The notes under the pieces: generated by a model
Told to the model about the DNA's origin: nothing
What the model saw: the letters and a program-made list of their open reading frames with translations, nothing else
Databases searched by the model: none
Position numbers and translations under genes: made by a program
Origin: Phenylobacterium sp. CCH9-H3
GTDB taxonomy: Bacteria > Pseudomonadota > Alphaproteobacteria > Caulobacterales > Caulobacteraceae
Length of the DNA: 50,324 nt
Assembly: GCF_001557235.1 (NCBI RefSeq)
Contig: NZ_LSJI01000256.1
Span: 1-50,324, forward strand
Reading direction: 5' to 3'
Shown: positions 1-7,972 of the stretch, in pieces
Numbering within the stretch: the first letter of the stretch is position 1
How the letters are laid out: each line of letters opens with the position of its first letter

Positions 1-114
1 AAAGAGTCTCACTCGCGCACCGCCGCGCTTTCGGCTAAACGCCGACCACAGCCCAGAAGACGAACATGGCCGGCGTTTAGCCGAAAGCGCGGCGGTGCGC
101 GAGTGAGACTCTTT
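1..114. repeat. Perfect 44-bp inverted repeat at window edge
   Basis: Bases 1-44 are the exact reverse complement of bases 71-114, separated by a 26-base spacer. Each arm carries a GANTC site near its outer end. The repeat begins exactly at base 1, so its outer limit cannot be seen and it may continue to the left. It lies just past the stop codon (129-131) of the first minus-strand gene, but it is far longer than an intrinsic terminator stem and has no T-tract. A contig-end fold-back artefact is as likely as a biological palindrome. Confidence 0.9.
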
Positions 115-128
115 GGCCGCGGAGGCGG

Positions 129-1490
129 CTAGGATCCGTCGGGATGCAGGGCGGCGTGTGCGCGGCGGCGGACGAGCTCGCCCGCCTTGCCGCCGCGGAT
201 CAGCTGGTCCAGCACGGCGGCGTGTTCGAGGTAGGCCGACGCGACGGCGACGTCCTCGACCTCGTCGGTCCGGATCAGGTCGAGAACCTCATCGACGTAG
301 TGGTCCACGTACTCGCCCAGGCGTTCGACCATCTTGTTGCGGGCCGAGGAAAACCCTCCGTAGTTGGCGGTCGACCGCAGCTCGTCCGAGAACGACAGCA
401 GGGTCACGGCGCGGTCCACCAGCCGCCGGTCGGGCGCGACGCCCAGGCGCGGGACCTGCCGGCGGATGCGCGGGTTGCGCGGCGGCTGCACGGGTAGCGC
501 ATCCATGGTCGCCTTTTCCGCCTCGCGAAGACGCCCCTCGACGACGCCGGCCAGGCTCGCCCGCTGCTTGTGGATCCGATGGCCCCAGCCGTGCTCGCGT
601 TGGAGGTCGACGCAGGTCTCGATCTCCATGATCTGTTGGACGACGAGTTCGGCCAGCTTGGCGGCCGACCGTCCCGCCTGCGGTCCGGCGTCGGCCTTCA
701 GGCCGGCTATGGTGGCCAGCGCCGCGTCGATGTCGGCCAGCAGCCCCTCGCCGAAGCCCGCCATCTCGGAATCGCCCAGATAGCGCTCGGTGGGCTTGTC
801 CATGACCGCCGAAATCACGCGCAGCACCATCCACGGGTGCGCCATCTGGGCCGAGAGCATCTCGAAGAAGCGCGGTCCGGCGTCGTCGTCGGCGGTGACG
901 GCGTCGCGGTAGGCCACGCGCGCGCCGGCCGCGGTCTCGCCGCCGGGATGGGCCAGCCATTCGGGCAGCTTCTGGGTGGCCCGGCGCACGATCGGCGCAA
1001 TGTCTAGGCAGGCCGCGAGTTGGTCGGCCCCACCCGGCCGCGCCAGGTCGCAGATCTCCGCCGCCGCGCGGAAGTCCTTCTGCTCGCGGGCGCGCAAGCC
1101 GGCGGCGGCCAGGACGGTCAGCCGATCCTCCGCGGCGGTCACCACATGGGTTGGCGTATCGTGCTCGGCGGCGTCGCGCACCACCGTGATGTCCTCGGCG
1201 TCGTCCATGGCGCGCACGCCACGCCAGAGCAGGCTCAGGACCCGCGATGGGAACGTGAGCTTGTGGGGATCGTCACCGGCCCCGACGCACATCGGCGCGA
1301 TTGGCTGGAGGACGGTGTTGCGGAGGTTCCGCTCGTAGACTTCCACCTCGACGAGCCGCTTGACCCCGCCGAGCGCGCTCTCGTCGCTCGTCTCCGCCAA
1401 GGCCTGCCGGAGGCCTCCGACGACCTTGTCAGGCGCGGATTCCACCAGGGTGCGGACGATCGCGATCTTGCGCTCGGACAGCGCGGCCAT
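129..1490 (-). CDS. Conserved hypothetical protein, helical, 453 aa
   Basis: I do not recognise the family. The 453-residue product is rich in Ala, Leu, Glu and Arg and looks helical throughout, with no signal peptide, no membrane segment and no obvious catalytic motif. The N-terminal part (MAALSERKIAIVRTLVESAP) suggests a soluble cytoplasmic protein. The ATG at 1488-1490 follows a GAGG ribosome-binding site four bases upstream. The gene lies downstream of the PhoQ-like kinase on the same strand after an 80-bp gap, so it could be the end of that operon or have its own promoter. Long shadow ORFs overlap it on both strands, as expected at this GC content. The coding call is firm from codon structure; the function is unknown. 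Confidence 0.75.
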   Translation of the reverse strand: MAALSERKIAIVRTLVESAPDKVVGGLRQALAETSDESALGGVKRLVEVEVYERNLRNTVLQPIAPMCVGAGDDPHKLTFPSRVLSLLWRGVRAMDDAEDITVVRDAAEHDTPTHVVTAAEDRLTVLAAAGLRAREQKDFRAAAEICDLARPGGADQLAACLDIAPIVRRATQKLPEWLAHPGGETAAGARVAYRDAVTADDDAGPRFFEMLSAQMAHPWMVLRVISAVMDKPTERYLGDSEMAGFGEGLLADIDAALATIAGLKADAGPQAGRSAAKLAELVVQQIMEIETCVDLQREHGWGHRIHKQRASLAGVVEGRLREAEKATMDALPVQPPRNPRIRRQVPRLGVAPDRRLVDRAVTLLSFSDELRSTANYGGFSSARNKMVERLGEYVDHYVDEVLDLIRTDEVEDVAVASAYLEHAAVLDQLIRGGKAGELVRRRAHAALHPDGS

Positions 1491-1570
1491 GGACCTCAGG
1501 CTCCGGCAGAACGCCGTTAGGCCGAAAAGATGCCCCTGCCCCGGTTAAGGCTTTACGAAGTCAGGGCTTT

Positions 1571-2962
1571 TTACGCCTCCGCACGCGGCAGCTCGACCGC
1601 GACCAATAGTCCGCCGAGCGGCGAATCCCCGAGCGCCAGCGAGCCGCGGTAGGCCCGGGCCAGCTCGTCGACGATCGACAGGCCGAGGCCCGAGCCGGGC
1701 GCATTTTCGTCGAGGCGCGCGCCGCGGCGGATCACCTCCTCCCGGCGGTCCGGCGGCAGACCCGGGCCGTCGTCCTCGACCGTGAGACGCAGGCGCTCCG
1801 GCCCGGCGGCCGTGGCGCGCACCCGGATCTTGCGGCGCCCGAACTTGCCGGCGTTCTCCATGGCGTTCCCGGCGATCTCCATGAAGTCCTGCCGCTCGCC
1901 CAGGAAGTACAGCTCGTCGGGCGCGTCCCAGTCGATCTCGACGTCCTTGGCGCGGAAGATGCGCTCCAGCGTCCGGGCCAGCTCGTCCAGCACCTCGGCG
2001 ACCGACGTCCGCTCGCCCTGCCCCTGGCTGCGGGCCGCCGCCCGGGCGCGGCGCAGGTGATGGTCGACCTGCTGGCGCATCACGTCGGCCTGGCGGCTGA
2101 CCACTTCGGCGAGGGGGCCTGGGCGCTGGCTCGCCTCGGTCATCATCACCGAGATCGGGGTCTTCAGGGCGTGGGCCAGGTTGCCGACGTGGGTGCGCTG
2201 GCGCTCCACGGTCTCCTGGTTGTGGGCGACCAGGGCGTTCAGTTCGTCGGTCAGGGGCTTCAATTCGGTCGGGTAGTCGGCCTGCAGGCGATCGACCTTG
2301 CCCCGGCGCACCTCGGCCACCTCCTGGCGCAGGCGGAACAGCGGCCGCAGCCCGACCTGAACCTGGACCACCACCGCCAGGATCAGGCCCACGCCCAGCA
2401 GGGCGAAGGCGATGGCCGTGGTGGTGAAGAAGTTGCGCACGTCGCGGTCGATGGGGCGGCGGTCCTCGGCGGCGATGAAAACCAGCGGCGCGTCGCGGCC
2501 GGGCAAGCTGGTCCAACGGGCGACGACCCGCAGCCGCTCGCCCGGCTGCACGCCCGGCGCATCGAAGGCGATCGGCTTGCGCGGGTTGGCCCGCAGCCGG
2601 CCCGGGAGATCGGCCGGGATCTTGAGCGAGGAATCCCACAGCGAACGAGACGGCACCAGGCTGCGCACCCCGCCCCCGGCCACTGGCTCGGCGATGTCCC
2701 AGTAGCGTCCGGAATAGGCGCGCAGCGCCCGCTGGTCCGTGAGAGCCGGTGCCACCACGTCGCCGTCCTCGATGGTCGACCCCGAGATCAGGTTGTCGAT
2801 CAGGTCCGAGAGGTTGGCGTCGAACCTGCGCAGTGCGGCCTGCTGGAACAGCAGGGCCAGCACGACCGCCGCGATGACCAGGGCCGCAAAGCTCCAGCCG
2901 ACGGCCAGCAGGGCCAGCCGGCGGGCGAGCGAGGGACGGGTCAGGCCCGCCGGCAGCTTCAC
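1571..2962 (-). CDS. PhoQ/EnvZ-type sensor histidine kinase
   Basis: Membrane histidine kinase of 463 residues. Transmembrane segment 1 is at about residues 15-40 and segment 2 at about 178-202, enclosing a periplasmic sensor domain of roughly 135 residues. A HAMP-like linker follows, then an H-box with LAHALKTP (phosphoacceptor His264) and a C-terminal HATPase domain with the DDGPGLP and GSGLGLSIV boxes. The AHALKTP form is typical of the PhoQ-like group. The GTG start overlaps the stop of the upstream response regulator by four bases (GTGA), so the two are translationally coupled. A PepSY protein lies upstream on the same strand. The signal is unknown; divalent cations or envelope stress, as for PhoQ and FeuQ, are a family-based guess. 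Confidence 0.9.
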   Translation of the reverse strand: MKLPAGLTRPSLARRLALLAVGWSFAALVIAAVVLALLFQQAALRRFDANLSDLIDNLISGSTIEDGDVVAPALTDQRALRAYSGRYWDIAEPVAGGGVRSLVPSRSLWDSSLKIPADLPGRLRANPRKPIAFDAPGVQPGERLRVVARWTSLPGRDAPLVFIAAEDRRPIDRDVRNFFTTTAIAFALLGVGLILAVVVQVQVGLRPLFRLRQEVAEVRRGKVDRLQADYPTELKPLTDELNALVAHNQETVERQRTHVGNLAHALKTPISVMMTEASQRPGPLAEVVSRQADVMRQQVDHHLRRARAAARSQGQGERTSVAEVLDELARTLERIFRAKDVEIDWDAPDELYFLGERQDFMEIAGNAMENAGKFGRRKIRVRATAAGPERLRLTVEDDGPGLPPDRREEVIRRGARLDENAPGSGLGLSIVDELARAYRGSLALGDSPLGGLLVAVELPRAEA

Positions 2963-3651
2963 GAGCCGGCGCTCTCCGTGTCCACCTCGTCGGCGGGGCA
3001 GATGAGGCGATAGCCGAGACCGCGGACGGTCTCGATCCGGTCCGGCCCGATCTTCTTGCGCACCCGGCCGATGAACACTTCGATGGTGTTGGAATCGCGG
3101 TCGAAGTCCTGGTCGTACAGGTGCTCCACCAGCTCAGTGCGGCTGATCACCCGGCCCTGGTGCATGATCATGTAATGCAGCAGGCGGTATTCCAGAGAGG
3201 TGAGCCGCAGCGGCTCGCCGTTGACGCTGGCGCGCGCGGCGCGCGGATCCAGTCGCAGGCCCCCGCACGCCAGGTTCGGCGTCGCGTGACCGGCCGACCG
3301 GCGCAGCAGGGCGCGCAGGCGGGCCAGCAGCTCCTCGGTATGGAACGGCTTGGTCAGGTAGTCGTCGGCGCCGGCGTCGAAGCCGGCCACCTTCTCGCTC
3401 CAGGCCCCGCGGGCGGTCAGGATCAGAACCGGCGTGGTCATGTTCTCGCGCCGCCAGCGCTCCAGCACCGACACCCCGTCCACCTTGGGCAGGCCCAGAT
3501 CGAGGATGATGGCGTCATAGGGTTCGGTCTCGCCCAGGAACTGGGCTTCCTCGCCGTCGGGGGCGTGATCGACCGCATAGCCGGCGTCGCCGAGCGCCAG
3601 CTTCAGCTGCCGCGACAGGTCCGGATCGTCTTCAACAAGCAGGATGCGCAC
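2959..3651 (-). CDS. OmpR/PhoP-family response regulator
   Basis: A 230-residue DNA-binding response regulator. The receiver domain (about 1-115) has the acidic pair ED at 7-8, phosphoacceptor Asp51 (IILDLGLPK) and the conserved Lys in LTKPFH. A winged-helix domain fills about 125-222 (RLTSLEYRLLHYMI, then DRIETVRGLGYRL). This is the partner of the kinase that overlaps it at the 3' end. The start is GTG (3649-3651) with a purine-rich GGAAGGAAGGGA upstream. The gene presumably heads the operon. Assignment to the PhoP/FeuP branch rests on the partner kinase's H-box and the gene pairing; the regulated genes cannot be deduced here. Confidence 0.92.
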   Translation of the reverse strand: MRILLVEDDPDLSRQLKLALGDAGYAVDHAPDGEEAQFLGETEPYDAIILDLGLPKVDGVSVLERWRRENMTTPVLILTARGAWSEKVAGFDAGADDYLTKPFHTEELLARLRALLRRSAGHATPNLACGGLRLDPRAARASVNGEPLRLTSLEYRLLHYMIMHQGRVISRTELVEHLYDQDFDRDSNTIEVFIGRVRKKIGPDRIETVRGLGYRLICPADEVDTESAGS

Positions 3652-3688
3652 GTCCGCGTCCCTTCCTTCCTCGAAATCTTAAAAGAGC

Positions 3689-3997
3689 TCAGCCGCCCTG
3701 GCGACCGATCACCTGGCCGGACTCGGCGTCGACGACGAAGACCACCACCCGGCCATTCTCCATCTGCCACTGGACATAGTAGGCGGGTCGGCCGCCGGCA
3801 TCGCCCATGGTGCTGTTCAGGTGGCGGCCGGGATAGCGGGACGCAAGCATGCTCAGAACGCGCGACAGCGGCACCTGGCGCCGCGCCTGGTCCTGGCCGC
3901 CGCCGGTCAGCACCATCAGGCCGCGATCACGCGCCTCCGCGACGACGGGGGTCGTCACGGTCGCAGCGAGGACGGCGAGGGCGAAGAGGCGTTTCAT
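3689..3997 (-). CDS. Exported PepSY-domain protein
   Basis: A 102-residue protein with an N-terminal signal peptide (MKRLFALAVLAATVTTPVVA, cleavage probably near AEA) followed by one PepSY domain. The domain is seen from PLSRVLSMLASRYPGRHLN through YYVQWQMENGRVVVFVVDAESGQVI, the usual C-terminal strand pattern. Small periplasmic PepSY proteins often sit beside PhoP/PhoQ-like systems, where they are thought to modulate signalling or protease activity. Here the gene is 37 bp upstream of the response regulator on the same strand, so it is probably the first gene of a PepSY-regulator-kinase operon. The partner relationship is inferred from position. Confidence 0.85.
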   Translation of the reverse strand: MKRLFALAVLAATVTTPVVAEARDRGLMVLTGGGQDQARRQVPLSRVLSMLASRYPGRHLNSTMGDAGGRPAYYVQWQMENGRVVVFVVDAESGQVIGRQGG

Positions 3998-4060
3998 GCA
4001 ACCCGTCCTAGACGCAGGCGACTGAACCCGGCCTGAACGCCGGTATCAGGGTTCCTTAGC

Positions 4061-5008
4061 TTAAGCGCGGCGCTTGGGCGAATAGGGGCGCTTGGCCTTC
4101 TGTTCCTCGGCGAACGCTTCGAGCGCCGGATCGGCGCCTTCGGGCAGGGTGACCACCAGGCGGGCAAACAGGTCGCCGCGCTGGCCGCGCGCATCCGACA
4201 GGCCCCGGCCCTTGAGCCGCAGGCGCGTGCCGGTGTTGGCGCCCTTGGGCACCGAGACGTTTACCGGGCCGTCGGGCGTCGGCGCCTCGACCTTCCCGCC
4301 CAGCACGGCGTCGTAGAAGGTGACGGGCAGGTCCATGACCAGGGCGTCATCCTCCCGGCGGTACAGCGGGTGCGGCTTGATCGCGATCTCGATGAACGCA
4401 TCGCCGGGGCCCGCACGGCCCGGCGAGCCTTGGCCCTTCAGTCGCAGCGTCTGGCCCGCCTGGGCGCCCTTGGGAATGGTGACGTCGATCGTGCGGCCGT
4501 CGGAGAAGGCGATGCGCTGCTTGCCCCCGCGGATCGCGTCCACGAGGTCGATCTCCAGCTTCGCGCGCACGTCGGCGCCGCGCTGGGAAAAGCCGCCGAA
4601 GCCGCCGCCAGCGCCGCCGGCGCGGCCGCCACGTCCACCGCCGCCGAACATCTCGCCCAGGATGTCGCCGAGGTCGGCGCCCTCGAAGGTCTCGGTCCGG
4701 AAGCCGCCGCCCCGTTGACCGAAGCCGCCGGGGCCGGGGCCGCCGCCCCACGGGCCGCCGCCGGGGAAGCCCTGGGCGGTCTCGCGGCCGTCGGCGTCGA
4801 TCAGGCCGGCATCGAACTTCTTGCGCTTATCGGCGTCGCCGACGATGTCGAACGCCGCGCTCACCTTCTTGAACCGTTCCTCGGCCGCCTTGTTGCCGGG
4901 GTTAGTGTCGGGGTGGTTTTCCTTCGCGAGCTTACGAAAGGCCTTGCGGATTTCGTCCGCAGAGGCTGTCCGGGAAACGCCCAGCTCCTGATAGGGGTCG
5001 CGCGCCAA
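4061..5008 (-). CDS. cbpA: CbpA-type DnaJ co-chaperone
   Basis: A 315-residue class II J-protein. The J domain (about 1-70) has the HPD motif at residues 32-34, which stimulates DnaK ATPase. A Gly/Phe-rich linker (GGGPWGGGPGPGGFGQRGGG and a second Gly-rich run) spans about 82-140. Two beta-rich C-terminal substrate-binding domains follow (VTIPKGAQAGQTLRLKGQG, then VSVPKGANTGTRLRLKGRG). There is no cysteine-rich zinc domain, which separates it from DnaJ proper and supports CbpA/DnaJ2. It acts in the cytosol with DnaK and GrpE. A possible heat-shock promoter lies 45-75 bp upstream of the start. The gene is monocistronic or nearly so, with the PepSY gene 64 bp downstream. Confidence 0.9.
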   Translation of the reverse strand: MARDPYQELGVSRTASADEIRKAFRKLAKENHPDTNPGNKAAEERFKKVSAAFDIVGDADKRKKFDAGLIDADGRETAQGFPGGGPWGGGPGPGGFGQRGGGFRTETFEGADLGDILGEMFGGGGRGGRAGGAGGGFGGFSQRGADVRAKLEIDLVDAIRGGKQRIAFSDGRTIDVTIPKGAQAGQTLRLKGQGSPGRAGPGDAFIEIAIKPHPLYRREDDALVMDLPVTFYDAVLGGKVEAPTPDGPVNVSVPKGANTGTRLRLKGRGLSDARGQRGDLFARLVVTLPEGADPALEAFAEEQKAKRPYSPKRRA

Positions 5009-5052
5009 GCTCTTCAGAATCCTCGAAAGACCGTACCTAGGTTGTGAGTACT

Positions 5053-5081
5053 AGATTGGGCGGGCGGTTCCGTCACGCAAG
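5053..5081 (-). promoter_or_regulatory. Candidate sigma-32 promoter of cbpA
   Basis: On the minus strand a CTTGCG element (5076-5081) and a CCCAATCT element (5053-5060) are 15 bp apart, upstream of the J-protein start at 5008. This resembles the alphaproteobacterial heat-shock pattern (CTTGAA and C-rich/TAT-like -10) in layout but not base for base. The J-protein's function makes it plausible. Treat it as a weak motif match. Confidence 0.3.
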
Positions 5082-5134
5082 CCGTCATGTGATAAAATTG
5101 CCACACCACGCCTGAGGGGCTTAAGGGCAGGCTG

Positions 5135-5599
5135 CTAAAGCCCGTCCCGCTCGGCCATGAGATCCCACGCCGCGAAGTCCAGGGCGTCCTCGGGATCGGC
5201 CAGCGCCGTCTCGTTGATGGTCTGGCCGCGTACCGAAATGCCCGCGCGATGCACGCTCTCCGGGTCGCCGGAGATCAGCGGATGCCATTCCGCCAAGTCC
5301 CGCCCCTCGTGCAGGCGGCGGTAGGCGCAGCTCTTGGGCATCCACTCCAGCGCCTCGATGTTGTGCGGCGTCAGCTTGATGCAGTCCGGCACATGCCTGT
5401 GCCGGTCGGCGTAGTTCGAGCAGCGGCAAGCGGCCGAATCGAAGAGCTTGCAGTGGACGCGGGTCGGGATGACCTCCCCCGTCACCTCGTCCTCGAAGCG
5501 CACCAGGCAGCAAAGCCCGCAGCCGTCGCACAGGCTCTCCCACTCGGCGACGGTCATCTGCTCGAGGGTCTTTCGCCGCCAGAAGGGTTCGCCCGTCAT
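5135..5599 (-). CDS. YcgN/UPF0260-family cysteine-cluster protein
   Basis: A 154-residue soluble protein of the YcgN (UPF0260, YkgJ-like) family. The signature is a cysteine cluster CDGCGLCC at about residues 24-31, followed by HCKLFDSAACRC and single cysteines in PDC and SCAY. These are expected to bind zinc or an iron-sulfur cluster; the family's biochemical role is not settled. The start at 5597-5599 gives the family's usual N-terminus (W-R-K-TLEQM) and length; the much longer upstream frame runs antisense through uup and is not real. It diverges from uup with only 81 bp between starts, so the two promoters overlap there. Confidence 0.85.
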   Translation of the reverse strand: MTGEPFWRRKTLEQMTVAEWESLCDGCGLCCLVRFEDEVTGEVIPTRVHCKLFDSAACRCSNYADRHRHVPDCIKLTPHNIEALEWMPKSCAYRRLHEGRDLAEWHPLISGDPESVHRAGISVRGQTINETALADPEDALDFAAWDLMAERDGL

Positions 5600-5680
5600 C
5601 GCGCGGATGTAGGCCCGACAGGCCGGCGACAGAAGCGCGAACTTGCGTCGCAGCCCGCAACCTCTATGTGGAGCGCCTCC

Positions 5681-7474
5681 ATGAGAGCTCCGATCCTGGC
5701 CTTGAAGGAGGTCCGTCTGGCCGACGGGCCGGTGATGCTGTTCGACGGCGTGGACCTCGCGCTGGATGCGCGGACCCGCGCCTGCCTGGTCGGGCGCAAC
5801 GGCGCGGGCAAGTCGACGCTGCTGCGTATTCTCGCCGGCCAGATCGAGCCGGACGCGGGCGAGCGCACCGTCACGCCCGGCACGACCATCGCCTACGTGC
5901 CGCAGGAGCCCGACATCACGGGCGCGACCGTGCTGGACCACGTCACCTCCGGCGGGGCGCCGGCGCACCAGGCCGAAGCGGCGCTGCAGGCGTTCGGCAT
6001 GGACCCGGCGAAGACCGCCCAGGGCCTTTCGGGCGGCGAAACGCGCCGCGTCGCCCTGGCCAAGGCGTTCGCGGAAGACCCCGACGTCATCCTGCTGGAC
6101 GAGCCCACCAACCACCTGGACATCCTGGCCATCGAGACCCTGGAGGCCGAGATCGCCGCTAGCCGGGCGGCCGCCCTGATCGTCAGCCACGACCGCGCCT
6201 TCCTCGAACGCGTGACCCAGCGGTGCTTCTGGCTGGAGCACCGGCTGGTGCGCCGCCTGGACGCCGGGTTCGCCGGCTTCGAGACCTGGGTCGAGAAGAT
6301 CGAGGCTCAGCAGGCCGAGGAAGCCCGCCGCCAGGACAAGCTGCTCGAGCGCGAGCAGCACTGGATGGAGCGCGGCGTCACCGCCCGCCGGGCCCGTAAC
6401 GAAGGCCGCCGCCGCCGCCTGCTGGCCCTGCGCGAAGCCAAGTCGGAGCGCCTGCGCGAGACCCGCGGCAGCCTCAACATCGGCCTCGATTCCTCGGGCG
6501 TCTCCGGCAAGCGCGTGGTGGAGGCCAAGGGCCTGTCCAAGGCGTTCGGCGACCGCGTGATCCTGAAGGGCTTCTCGACCCGCATCCTGCGCGGCGACCG
6601 CGTCGCCATCGTCGGCCCGAACGGCGCGGGCAAGACCACCATGGTCAAGCTGTTGCTGGGCGAGCTGGAGCCGGACGAGGGCTCGGTGAAGCTGGGCACG
6701 AACCTGACGGTCACCTACATCGACCAGGCCCGCGCGGCGCTCTCGCCGGAGATGACGCTGAAGGACGTGCTGACGCCACTGGGCGGCGATCAGGTCCTGG
6801 TGCGCGGCCAGCCGAAGCACGTGAACGCCTACGCCAAGGACTTCCTCTTCAAGGACAGCCAGCTTCGCCAGCCGGTGAAGAGCCTGTCGGGCGGCGAACG
6901 CAACCGCCTGCTCCTGGCCCGCGCCCTGGCCAACCCGGCCAACGTCATGGTGCTGGACGAGCCGACCAACGACCTCGACATGGACACCCTGGACCTGCTC
7001 GAGGACCTGCTGGCCGACTACGAGGGAACCCTCATTCTCGTCAGCCACGACCGCGACTTCATCGATCGGCTGGCCACCTCGACCATCGGCCTGGACGGAT
7101 CCGGCCGTGCGGTGGAGACGCCTGGCGGCTGGCAGGATTTCATGCGGCAGAACCCGGGCTTCTTCGGCGCGGTGACCAAGATCGAGCCCCCCAAGACTGC
7201 GCCGAAGACGGCCGCGCCGCCCAAGGCGGCGTCCAAGCTCTCGTACAAGGATCAGCGGCGCCTTGCCGAGCTGGAGACCCTGATCGCCGACATGCCGGGC
7301 AAGATGGCCACGCTGGAGGCCGCCCTGGCCGATCCCAACCTCTATTCCCGCGATCCCGCCGGCTTCGACCGCTACAGCCGCGCGCTGGAGGCGGCGCGCG
7401 CGCAGCTCGCGGCCGCGGAGGAGGAGTGGCTCACCCTCGAGGAGCGTCGTGAGGCCCTGGAATCCGGGCGCTGA
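5681..7474 (+). CDS. uup: ABC-F ATPase Uup
   Basis: A 597-residue ABC-F protein with two fused nucleotide-binding domains and no membrane segments. Domain 1 has Walker A GRNGAGKST (about 39-46), signature LSGGE and Walker B LLDEPTNHLD. The ARE linker follows, rich in Arg and Glu. Domain 2 has GPNGAGKTT, LSGGE and LDEPTNDLD. The C-terminal 80 residues form a predicted coiled coil (LSYKDQRRLAELETLI onward), the DNA/ribosome-binding extension typical of Uup rather than EttA. ABC-F proteins act on the ribosome; Uup also affects replication fork stability. An in-frame ATG at 5666 is a possible alternative start. The 5249-5665 part of the open frame overlaps the divergent YcgN gene and is excluded. 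Confidence 0.92.
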   Translation: MRAPILALKEVRLADGPVMLFDGVDLALDARTRACLVGRNGAGKSTLLRILAGQIEPDAGERTVTPGTTIAYVPQEPDITGATVLDHVTSGGAPAHQAEAALQAFGMDPAKTAQGLSGGETRRVALAKAFAEDPDVILLDEPTNHLDILAIETLEAEIAASRAAALIVSHDRAFLERVTQRCFWLEHRLVRRLDAGFAGFETWVEKIEAQQAEEARRQDKLLEREQHWMERGVTARRARNEGRRRRLLALREAKSERLRETRGSLNIGLDSSGVSGKRVVEAKGLSKAFGDRVILKGFSTRILRGDRVAIVGPNGAGKTTMVKLLLGELEPDEGSVKLGTNLTVTYIDQARAALSPEMTLKDVLTPLGGDQVLVRGQPKHVNAYAKDFLFKDSQLRQPVKSLSGGERNRLLLARALANPANVMVLDEPTNDLDMDTLDLLEDLLADYEGTLILVSHDRDFIDRLATSTIGLDGSGRAVETPGGWQDFMRQNPGFFGAVTKIEPPKTAPKTAAPPKAASKLSYKDQRRLAELETLIADMPGKMATLEAALADPNLYSRDPAGFDRYSRALEAARAQLAAAEEEWLTLEERREALESGR

Positions 7475-7972
7475 TCGCTTTCCTGTGGACAGCTTTCGGC
7501 GTCTGATTCTCTTGTGGAATCGTCCCGCCGGTTAAGACTTATCAACCATCCTGACACAGCTTTTTGACAGGCTGCCCGCCCGCGGCGGCGTGGACCCGCT
7601 TGCGTCATAAAAGCTTCAGGCGCACCGTCTCCTTGCCGACAGGAACTGCGGCGCGGGTGGACGGAAAAACCGGCAACGGCGGACCCGAAGACCAGGCGGG
7701 CGGAGTGGCCGGTCCAAGGCAAGAAACCGGGGCAACCCGGGATCGAACCGGACGGTTGGTCATCGGCGGTCGAAGATGAAACGGGGCGACCCGGGACAGA
7801 ATTGACGGTTGGCCTGGAAGGCGCAGATCCCCCAACGGATCTGTATGAGAGGGCGACGCTCCGGGCGACCGGAACGCCGCCCTCTTGCTATGTGGCATGC
7901 TCCCGACGGCGGCGCGTTGCGCGCCGGGGGAGGATGGCCCTACCTTCGCGGCGCTTCACGTCGAGGGTTTCC
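7475..7972 (+). other. 498-bp gap: structured leader of the ABC importer
   Basis: No convincing protein gene is present; the open frames here are read-throughs from neighbours. The region holds several hairpins on the plus strand, including three with GNRA tetraloops (7727-7740, 7782-7793 and 7860-7873), a GCC-TGGAA-GGC hairpin near 7812-7822, a CAGATC/GATCTG hairpin at 7824-7843 and an 8-bp outer stem 7848-7855/7878-7885. A perfect TTGACA occurs at 7565-7570 but I see no good -10 at the right distance. The hairpins end about 90 bp before the importer's first gene, so this is most easily read as a long 5' leader or a separate small RNA. Confidence 0.55.
7722..7812 (+). repeat. Tandem imperfect RNA-like motif with GNRA hairpins
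   Basis: Two copies of the same motif occur 55 bp apart. Copy 1 (7722-7759) has GAAAC, a hairpin CCGGG-GCAA-CCCGG, then GACGGTTGG. Copy 2 (7777-7812) has GAAAC, a hairpin CGGG-GCGA-CCCG, then GACGGTTGG. The outer bases are conserved, and the loop change (GCAA to GCGA) keeps the GNRA class, as expected when structure is under selection. It does not match the TPP, glycine, cobalamin, guanidine-I or SAM riboswitch consensus that I know. Confidence 0.6.

Noticed and set aside
1..114. Reading the edge palindrome as an intrinsic terminator
   Set aside because: The 44-bp stem, 26-base loop and lack of a T-tract do not fit.
5249..5680. In-frame extension of Uup by 144 residues
   Set aside because: It overlaps the YcgN-family gene antisense and does not resemble the Uup N-terminus; the ATG at 5681 gives the family length.
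7735..7756. T-arm-like TCCGGTTCGATCCCGGG on the minus strand, suggesting tRNA or tmRNA
   Set aside because: No acceptor stem, no CCA at the right distance and no tag-coding segment nearby; it is explained by the hairpin motif on the plus strand.
7722..7812. Guanidine-II (mini-ykkC) riboswitch from the tandem GC-rich hairpins
   Set aside because: The loops are GCAA and GCGA instead of the conserved ACGR, so the known motif is not matched.
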